Positions 55,871 to 64,000 of a DNA stretch of 64,000 nt are shown piece by piece. The notes under the pieces were generated by a model. That model saw nothing but the letters and a program-made list of their open reading frames with translations. It did no database searches and was not told where the DNA came from. Source of the stretch: Saturnia japonica (lineage: Eukaryota > Arthropoda > Insecta > Lepidoptera > Saturniidae); NCBI GenBank assembly GCA_033032175.1, contig CM065310.1, positions 8,184,001 to 8,248,000 on the forward strand, given 5' to 3'. Within the stretch, counting starts at the first letter, position 1. Each line of letters opens with the position of its first letter. The translations under genes were made by a program, and so were the position numbers.

Positions 55871-57827
55871 TTTTTTTCATACAAACAAGATGGTGGCTCC
55901 CTTGTTAGATCTGTCGGAGTTTTTGTGGCAACAGCCTACATTTTTAGTCACAACTTATAATCCACTTCACGTATACACAATAACCAAACGATATCACACA
56001 AAACGCCACCAATATTACATAATATAGGGCAAAAAGTTTTATGAAATAAAAATAAAAACCACAGTATGTCACTTCAAGATTCCGGCAAAAACTCCGCGTA
56101 TGATGCATCCCTTTTTAAAAAATCACGTGTTTAGCATCGTACAGCTTACACGTGCATTTTTGAAGTTATACTTTAGGCGCGTTATGAAAAAATGATGAGA
56201 GTGAAATTTTAAGATGCGCGCGCATCTGTGACACAAAATTAACAGTATGAAGTTGTCTGCTTAACCGCTCATTAAGTCTCGAAAAAAAAGCTACCAACAA
56301 AATAGAAATTGAACCTCGATATTAGTCGCGCATGTTGGTACGCTCGTCACCTCTGATCACTGTTTTCATATTTATAATATTTATCAACATGTTTCTAGTT
56401 TATACATTCCCAACACGTGTTTTAGTTTCATACAAGTGCGAATTATATATGTGCTAATAAATTATATTCAGTAGTGATTTAAATTGAATATTTTGATTGA
56501 TATTACTTACTATTTGTGAATATTAGTGAAAAAAATTGTGCTTATATACTTTTTCAAGTGCTCCAATATAATTGAGGTTAACTATCCGTATGTATTATTT
56601 ATTGATATAAATTAAAATATTTTTATTTAATATAATTAACACTAAATATTATTAAATTATTAATGTTAAATACTTATTATTGGTTATTTAATATTTACAA
56701 AATAAAGAAATAAATTTAATAAAACATTTAATAAAAAGTTTGTGATAAAAATTAAAATTGAACATCAAATTATAATAGTAATTTTTAATATTTGCTATTA
56801 AATTTAATAAATAATAAATATTTATAAAAATGACAAAATAAATTTAATGAATTTTTTTTGATAAAAATGAAAAGTGAATATTAAATTAAGAAATCAATAA
56901 AAATATTTAAAAAATGACAAACCTTAAATTCAATTTTTGAATTTATTATTAAATTTATTTTTAAAATATTAAATAATCAATAATAAACATTTAAAATTAA
57001 GAATCTTATAATATTTAGTAAAAATTATGTCTTATATATTTATTATTCTCTAAATTTGGTTTTTAATAATTATATATATATATTAATTATATAAGTTCCG
57101 ATTCAGACATTACCGGAAGATACTATGGAAGTGGACATCATTTAATTAAAAATACAATTCGAATAATAAGACAATTTATGTTAGACTTAATGTAAGAAAA
57201 TAAATATTTATTTATTTAATTTTTCAAATTTAAAATGAACTTTGTTGATTATCGTTTTCCAATCCTTTTATTATTTTATTGTAATTAATTATTTGCATGC
57301 AATTAAAAACTATTTTTTAATGATGCCAAAGAAGTATAACTTCTCACGCACGTACATAAATAAGTACACGCACCCATTTTTTTTTATTCATATTTAGTAT
57401 GTGTATATATTTTATTAAGCGAAGAATTAAAGTAATAATGGCAATAGTAAATTTTGTCAGAATGACCACTAGTGCGTACTTTAGTAATATGGTTTTTAAA
57501 CTATAGAATTAAAATTAGATATGTATAGGTTATGACTTATTGCGCTTAATACAATTATAAGTCTTAAAATAACGGAAATTAAGTTATAGCTTTACTCCTT
57601 TACAGCATTCAATTTTGTCATGTACATCGTAGTTTAGGCTATTTAGTACTCGAAGTATAAGGGCCTTCATTGGCCTAATGAATATTATTTTAATGATATA
57701 TTTATTGATTTTCATAATCGTAGAATTTAGGAGAAGTGGTTGCGAAAGAGTGAGATGGAGTAATTTTATGTAGAAAAACAAAATACATAGTACCTAGTTG
57801 CAAAATGTAGTTTTCTTTAGGTACTGC
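55871..57827. other. AT-rich intergenic DNA
   Basis: No gene was recognised. 56560-57060 is an extreme A/T stretch made of short runs of 'aatatt', 'aaattt' and 'aataaat' type words without a clear period. Confidence 0.5.
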
Positions 57828-58249
57828 TAGGGACGATTCGGTACTACAAAGTACTCATATGGTATTGAACCTTTTCATTCAATACTGAGTATTGGTATCG
57901 AACCAAACCACCATACGATACTGAGTACTGGTATCGAATTGAATTAATTGGGTCACGATATCGCCCTCGCCCTGTACAAGAATATAGCCAACACAAAAAG
58001 GTCATTGGCCGCAATTCTTCCCGCTTATACGTCAAACGCAGCTAAAAAAAGGTCATTTGCTCAAAATCTTCCTTGTAATCACAAAAAGCTACTTTGATCC
58101 ATTATTAAAAATATTTGAGTACTTACAAGTCAGTATCAAACCTTTTTTTTCGAAGTGATATCGAATGAGGTTTCGATACTTTAGTCTGATACCTGAATGA
58201 GTAGGTACTTGGTATCTATCGATCAAAGGGCGGTATCGAATCGTCCCTA
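57828..58249. mobile_element. hAT-like MITE, 422 bp, perfect 8 bp target duplication
   Basis: The element begins 'tagggacgattcggtac' and ends 'gtatcgaatcgtcccta' (17 bp inverted repeats, one difference). It is flanked on both sides by GGTACTGC (57820-57827 and 58250-58257). An 8 bp duplication is the hallmark of hAT insertion. The interior is full of 'gtatcga / tcgatac' and 'gtactg / cagtac' words, giving many short inverted repeats. Confidence 0.9.
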
Positions 58250-58312
58250 GGTACTGCTATCCTAAGGATATTTATTTTGGTTATTAAACGAGTTGGCAGC
58301 CCTACACATGTC

Positions 58313-59053
58313 CTCGCCCGATTGCATCCTCTGTTATGTGCTGCAAGCAAAATGTCTACGAGACACAAGCTTACGCTCTACAAGATGTGTATCCGACCGA
58401 TTATGACATATATCTGCGTTGTGTTCGCACATATGCCAAGATATAATTGGGATCGTTTACAAACCATCCAGAATAGGTTTCTTCACCGCCTTACCGGCGC
58501 CCCTTGGTATGTTCGTATGGAAGATCTCCATAGAGATATGGACCTTCCTTCGATACATGCTTATGCCAAACACCTGTCTCGCTCTTATTTCGACACCGCG
58601 TCGAACCACGCGACTCTTTTAATCAAAGCGGCAGCTTCATATGTTCCCGACCCCAATGCCTGCCGCAGTAAACGCCAGCCGCGTAATATCTTCACTGACC
58701 CGCTCGACCAAATCGAAACAGCAAACGCGTTCTACTCCACCGCCTCTCCAAACAGAGCGTGCCACCGCCCACGCCCGCGTAACCACCGTTCTCTCCGCAG
58801 AGGACGGGCTGTCAACTTCGCTCCCGCACACCCGTCACGTCCACCCTCTAGCGGCAATCCAAGCCTAGGTCCGTTCCTCGGTGTGAAACCCTTGGGTCAG
58901 GCAGCCGCCCGCGCGATACAAGTGACACTATACGTGCAACACTTAGCTACCCACATACAACATTACACACGTATGAACACAAACACGTGCACAGCACACA
59001 GGTACATAGGTTCTGTAAGGGACCTTTTTTTTTCTTTTTTTTGCGCTAGTTAG
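58313..59053 (+). pseudogene. Jockey LINE reverse transcriptase, C-terminal fragment
   Basis: The frame is open into the element from flanking DNA. It encodes the region after the reverse transcriptase core typical of jockey-clade proteins: SKMSTRHKLTLYKMCIRPIM, TYICVVFAHM, LQTIQNRFLHRLTGAPWYVR and LHRDMDLPSIHAYAKHLSRS. The catalytic reverse transcriptase motifs are upstream of the truncation point and absent. The extended tail past about residue 160 is Arg/Pro-rich. Confidence 0.85.
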
Positions 59054-59384
59054 TGTAGAAAAACCATTCCGATTACTAAATACACATACGCATGGTTCCC
59101 TCCTTCCTCCCATGGGGAGGGGAACGTGCATATGAGTATATGTTAGTTAGCTCGAATTTTCTTAAGATTAGGGAATTAGATAGATCGCGACCTTTTCGCA
59201 TTCGCGACGACCGCCCGAGCCGAGGTTCGGCCACTCTGGCACCCTCGTGCGGGTCGTCACAAACTTTCGCAGCTGAGTGCCCTAAGCGCTCGCCCCCAAG
59301 TCCGGTGAAGCTGTAAAAGCCGCAGCGGCTCTGTTTTGGATAGGGCCCCTAAGGCTGACAGTATAGTCAGTTCAAAAAAAAAAA
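58313..59384 (+). mobile_element. 5'-truncated jockey-type LINE with target duplication
   Basis: It is flanked by CCCTACACATGTC (58300-58312) and CCCTGCACATGTC (59385-59397), 12 of 13 identical. It ends in an A tail after 'tatagtcagttc'. Only the last part of the second open frame and the 3' UTR were copied, as is usual in target-primed insertion. It is the longest of five family members here. Confidence 0.9.
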
Positions 59385-59397
59385 CCCTGCACATGTC

Positions 59398-60524
59398 ACT
59401 CCGGTCCTTTGCTGCCTCGTGCACTGTAATCAGCTCTAATTTACCACCTGCCGTCGAAGCATGATAACGGTGACAAAATCTACCGTAATTTGCAGAGGTG
59501 CTAAGAGTGGGTGGGGTGATATTAATCGTATATGATTAATTAAATATATATATCATTGCCACAGATTGAAGAAAAAGGCAGGTGGAGCCTGATGGTGTCA
59601 ATTTTGAAAGGATATGAAGGACAATGGAAGTACCCGTGTGCTTTATTAGTATTATTTGAAAAATAAGCATTCTTGTGTGCTATTACATAGTAAAAATTCT
59701 TAGCAAAAACAAAAAAAGGAAGATGGACCATCGTTTCATTGGTAATAGAGAATACTGTGATAGTATTTTGAGCGTGATTTTGATAATGAGAACAAAATTA
59801 CAAAAATGCTGCTAGGTTACAATTAAATATTTTCCTATAAGCTATAGTAAAATATTATATGTTTAAAGTGTAAGATCGTTTTATATACAACCCGACTACC
59901 ACAAAACCAAAAGGAGGGCAATAATTGTTACATAATAGTTTGTATGTTTGATAACGAACTGCAAATGCTGAAAGAGATAGCGAAATGGTTTGAAAGTAAA
60001 AATGATAGAGAACCCTGTGGAATTCAGTGTCTCAAACAAAAATCTAAGATGGCCACCAAAAATTTCAAAGTTACGACATCGAGACAAGAGATAAATAATA
60101 ATCGGGTTCATTAGAGATAGGTATGGTAAGTACAGAAATCAAGATGGTAGATATACGTTTAGTTGAAAATTGGTACGTAAATGTCCTTGGGGCTCTTCAT
60201 TACAAGTTCAAAAGCAGTTGTTTGATGATGGATATAAAGTACACTGTTAAAGTGGTAATTAAACAGTAAAACTTATTTTAACTGCACTGGCAGCATTATT
60301 CACACGATCGCACGTGTAGTTATCTGGTTGTCTAGGATACAGAACTAAATTCATGTCCCGTATTTATTGTTCTGAACGCTCCGTCTGCCTTTTTCTTAAA
60401 CCTGTGATCATTGCAATATCGCTGAATCGCGCATAATGACCCTTTACTGAAACTAAATATCAGGCAAAAACTATATTGCCCAAACACTATACTAAAATCA
60501 GTGTATGATCTGAAAACAGAAAGC
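59398..60524. other. Intergenic DNA, no gene recognised
   Basis: It may include the worn interior of the hAT element whose coding end lies at 60525-60706, but no further transposase text could be read. Confidence 0.4.
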
Positions 60525-60706
60525 TTTTTCAGCAGCTACCGACATTCACGCTTGGAATGTTATGTTTGCCGCGCTCCAATGCAGATTGCGAGCGTATGTT
60601 CAGCAAGTTTCACGAAATAAAAACAAAGAAACGAGAAAAATTAATAATCTATTCATTAAAAGAGAATCTTTTGACCCAACAGTCCATCGAAAGACATGGA
60701 CTTTAA
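60525..60706 (+). pseudogene. hAT transposase C-terminal remnant
   Basis: One frame reads FQQLPTFTLGMLCLPRSNAD followed by CERMFSKFHEIKTKKREKL, and ends at TAA (60704-60706). LPxSNADxERxFS is the signature of the hAT C-terminal dimerisation domain. About 60 residues remain; upstream parts are lost or scrambled. It is the only hAT coding trace in the window. Confidence 0.8.
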
Positions 60707-61545
60707 TTGCATTAATTTTAAGTTGAAAATTAAAAATGAAATTCTGCAAAGATTAAATCAAAACATACAAAAATTAGATGTTCTGGTAAGATTCAGAGTA
60801 TTTTTTATGAAAACATATCAAATGCTATGAATTACACTAGTATTTTAATGGTAATTTTGTAGTTTTCCAATAAACATTAAATTGTGTGGTAGAATTGTTG
60901 TTTTATTATAAGTTAGTACAACGTATTTTTCCTGGTGCGATTACAGTAAATAAAAAGTTTTTTAGAAAAAAATAACCGTCATCCTCATTTTTGACATGGC
61001 TACACTTCCTGGTTACTCGATGACTCGACTCAATTAATAAGCTAATACGGACTCGACTGACGATACTATATTATTTTAGGGAAGCGTTAATGATAAAAAG
61101 TATCGATTTTTTTTTTCATTTCGACTTTTTGAAAAAAAACGTATCTATATATCGATAAGATTTTGAAAGCATTTTGGTGCTTTTAAAATTGTAATTTATT
61201 TTGAGTTTCTAAATGTTGGTTTAAATAGTTCTTTAGTGAGTAAATTATCAGTCTTTTATATTGTGGAAAAAACAATTGACAAATTATATTTTTCCTATTT
61301 TTCTATTTCAAATGTGACAACCGAACATGTTGCGATAGACAAACAATAGAAAAAAGGAACGTAAGATAATACTCTTTAGAAGAGTCGTGTACTTTCCAAC
61401 ACTAAATCAGCGATTCAGTACAATCAACACTATATATGTCGTGCAAGATGACCCTAAATGCGTTTACGATAAATCAATTTCAGAGGCTAATCGTAATTAT
61501 TAACTAATTTTGATTATCGGTGAGATAAATAAAAGAAAGGCTCAG

Positions 61546-63164
61546 CTTTCCATTGACGTCTGTCGAGTTGGGGGATGATTTTTTTTTTTACAGAAAGGTT
61601 ACATTATTATAAGCTTATACGCAAAGTTTCAACATGCGGAAACCCGTAGTTTTTGAGAAAAAATTAATTAAAATAATTTATTTTTGTAATAATTGTCAAT
61701 CCCTACCACAGATTATATAGAATTCACGCCATTGAACGTTTCGTTTTACCTACGGTTAAGTTGTCATACGTTCAGTAACATTTTATTTTATATAAATTTA
61801 CGAAAATAATTGTATTTTGTACTCATTTCAATAATTTATCATGCACATATATATTTATCAGTTGATATATATTAAATTATAGCATTATTTTCATTATGAT
61901 TCATACGAATTAAAATAAGTAGTGTCACAGTCTTTTGAGGGCTTGCAGAACGAAACGTACAACTGACGCCATTTTGTACTGTCATTGTCAATGTCATCGT
62001 TAGTCATCGTTTGTGTCCCTAGCAGTTGAGAGCGTTTAGGGAAGATATCAAATAAAATAATAGGTTAGGTTCAACTTATGGCAAAGAACTGAATTGATTG
62101 ACTCCAACTCTACCTGGTATGAGTCTCTTTTACCCCTAGAGTGTTTTTATAAAGCCGGAGGCGCGTAGGGAGAGCAGCCTCCGCCTGCTGTAACTAATTG
62201 TAGGCATCGGACGAGCCAAAGCGGCTGATTAGTTACGCAAAGGCGTAGAGGCTACTCTTTCCGCAGCGCTGGAGATGTTGCAGTCTCAAAATAGATATAA
62301 AAATCCCTCTGAATCTGTCCCCTATTTTTTGCTGATGAAGGGGGTTCTACTCCTTCCCCTCCAAGAGGTCACCTCTTGTTTTTTACACTTATTATTAGTT
62401 TAAAAACATAAAAATGAGGAAAATTTCCTAAGAATTAAAAATTTAAAAAACTCGTAAACTTATATAAAATAAAATGTTACTGGACGTATGACAACTTAAA
62501 CTTAGGTAAAACGAAACGTTCAATGGCGTGAAATTTAGAGATGTATTTTTTTATATCGATAATTTTGTAAAGAAATAACATTGATTTAAAATTAATTGAT
62601 TTTATCCAAAAAATAATCGATTTTTTTCATAAATTCCTATGAAATTGAATTATACGCCTGAAATATTCAAAATCATCACTTTATTAATCAAATAATCAGT
62701 GTTTATCACAGTAATAATAATCAGTCAGTAATAAAATCAACAACAATTATGTATACAAATATTTAAAAACAAATTACCACATCTCTGTGGGCAAAGAATT
62801 TAGAAATAGCAGTTTTGGTAAATTTAACGCTGTTTTAAAAGTACAGAAGGGTTATTAAATACCTACTTGCACAAAAAAATGACATTAGATTCATCAAAAA
62901 AAAATTGACAGTGAAAAAAATTGATTATTCATAATCGATTTTTCTAAATTAAAAAATCGATATTTTATTCTTATCCTTAGCGTGAATTCTATATAATCTG
63001 TGGTAGGGATTGACAATTAATACAAAAATAAATTATTTTAATTAATTTTTTTCTCGAATACTACGGGTTTCCGCATATTGAAACTTTGCGTATGTGCTTA
63101 TAATAATGTAACCTTTCTGTAAAAAAAAAATCATCCCCAAACTCGACGGACGTCAATGGAAAGT
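61546..63164. repeat. Large interrupted inverted repeat upstream of MCM9
   Basis: The left arm 61546-61803 (about 258 bp) pairs with a right arm split into 62451-62533 and 62977-63164. The break holds about 443 bp bounded on both sides by 'gcgtgaa', which looks like a later insertion with a 7 bp target duplication. The arms share 'cacagattatatagaattca', 'aacgtttcgttttacct' and 'aaaaaattaattaaaataat' in reverse. The centre (61804-62450) contains another palindromic GC-rich patch near 62155-62270. Coding content was not seen. It is probably a foldback-type transposon. Confidence 0.85.
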
Positions 63165-63387
63165 CGTACCAAAAGAAATGCGCAAGCCGCCCTAAATTGA
63201 AAACATTACTAGGTATAGTCTTATCAATATCTTATATGTCGACAAAAAAATATCGATAAATATTTTACAAGCCTAGTTTATTTATGTTTACTGTTTCATT
63301 TCATGTCTGTTGTTGATTTCTTATTTTCAATTTCATGTTATTCGTGTATGAAACCTGTGTCAAATATAGTAAAGCTCATAATGAAAA

Positions 63388-63833
63388 ATGATTTTAGATT
63401 ATATTCTTAAGTTTCATTTGCAAGACTGTCTCAATATTTTATCAGAAAGTGATAATCTCGGCTATTTCAGTATTAAAATTGAGTAAGAGCCTTAGTTTAT
63501 AGGTTATGATATCGTTGAATAGGTTTTATGATTTTTATTAGTGTAATACAATCATTTACAGCTTTTTGAAACTATTTGAAACGAATCCAGACGTTGGCGA
63601 TAAAGTTTTATGTAGCCCCACCGAGAGTCTTCCTATTTGCCACAAAGATATTGTTAAAGCGCAAAAAACAATTTTAGAAAATAATGAATACAAAGAAATT
63701 TTAACGAAGCTGAGTAATTTTTACTTGAAGAATAATGTTTTTGCTAGATTTTTTGGATTACCTGTGTGCCCCGAACTACACAGGACAGTTTTCCCCAAAA
63801 ATATTGACTTGGGGTGTTTCTTGAAAGTCACAG
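63388..63833 (+). CDS. MCM9: DNA helicase MCM9, first two coding exons (gene continues past the window)
   Basis: MCM-family helicase acting with MCM8 in homologous recombination and mismatch repair. Exon 1 is 63388-63482 (donor ga|gtaaga) and exon 2 63562-63833 (acceptor tttacag, donor gtgaga), joined in phase 2/1. The product begins MILDYILKFHLQDCLNILSE and continues DFLKLFETNPDVGDKV and RFFGLPVCPELHRTVFPKN, DLGCFLKVTG. LxLFETN, GLPVCPEL and FLxVTG match the MCM9 N-terminal domain, and GLPVCPEL distinguishes it from other MCM proteins. Zinc-binding and ATPase domains lie beyond 64000. An out-of-frame ATG at 63381 precedes the chosen start by seven bases. Confidence 0.87.
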
Positions 63834-64000
63834 GTGAGATCTTTAAATTATAATAAACTAGTAGTGGCCATGGCTTCGCTCACGTGGACTACAGAATGCC
63901 CGCGCAAATCTTGCTCCCCACTCCCCTATTAAAGACAAAAATGCTTATTGTGGGTGTTCCTTAGAAGATAGATGTACACTTTCCCGGACTTTTTTTAATA

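Overview
This is nuclear DNA from an insect, most likely a moth or butterfly (Lepidoptera). The evidence is intron-rich genes with GT-AG splice sites, AT-rich intergenic DNA, tRNA-derived SINEs, Helitron-like repeats of the lepidopteran type ending in GCTAGT, and 5'-truncated jockey LINEs. No bacterial operon, rRNA, CRISPR array or functional tRNA gene is visible. Order-level assignment is an inference from repeat types and protein style.

Layout. 1-12.7 kb is mostly repeats and unassigned AT-rich DNA, with one small minus-strand reading frame (2925-3143), mariner wreckage (6.7-8.1 kb) and a long hairpin (10.6-10.8 kb). 12.7-20.7 kb holds a proposed three-exon minus-strand gene for a small one-membrane-segment protein. 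Its large first intron appears to contain a second minus-strand gene for a secreted 141-residue protein (15459-16201). 21.9-37.4 kb is the mismatch-repair/crossover gene MLH3 (plus strand, 12 coding exons). Its first two exons lie in a 2.1 kb tandem duplication, its long central exon has one frame change, and its last intron holds an apparently intact DD41D mariner-type transposon. 38.0-42.3 kb is a minus-strand S1 serine protease whose second listed intron carries a decayed mariner. 43.3-44.1 kb is a 4 x 217 bp tandem array. 47.3-55.4 kb is the splicing factor gene Prp18 (plus strand, 7 exons), with a nearly complete Gypsy-type LTR retrotransposon inserted antisense in its last intron. 55.4-63.2 kb is repeat-rich: a hAT-type MITE with a perfect 8 bp target duplication, a truncated jockey with a 13 bp duplication, a hAT transposase remnant, and a large interrupted inverted repeat. 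The first two coding exons of MCM9 begin at 63388 and the gene runs out of the window.

Biology. MLH3 (endonuclease partner of MLH1 in crossover formation) and MCM9 (helicase in homologous recombination) are both thought to be missing from Drosophila. Here they sit in one neighbourhood with key motifs readable. I see no evidence that they act as one regulated unit: the genes have different strands, separate promoters and long repeat-filled gaps. I did not find a clearly new multi-gene system. The most unusual points are the duplicated MLH3 ATPase exons, the candidate same-strand nested gene pair, and the inverted repeats flanking Prp18.
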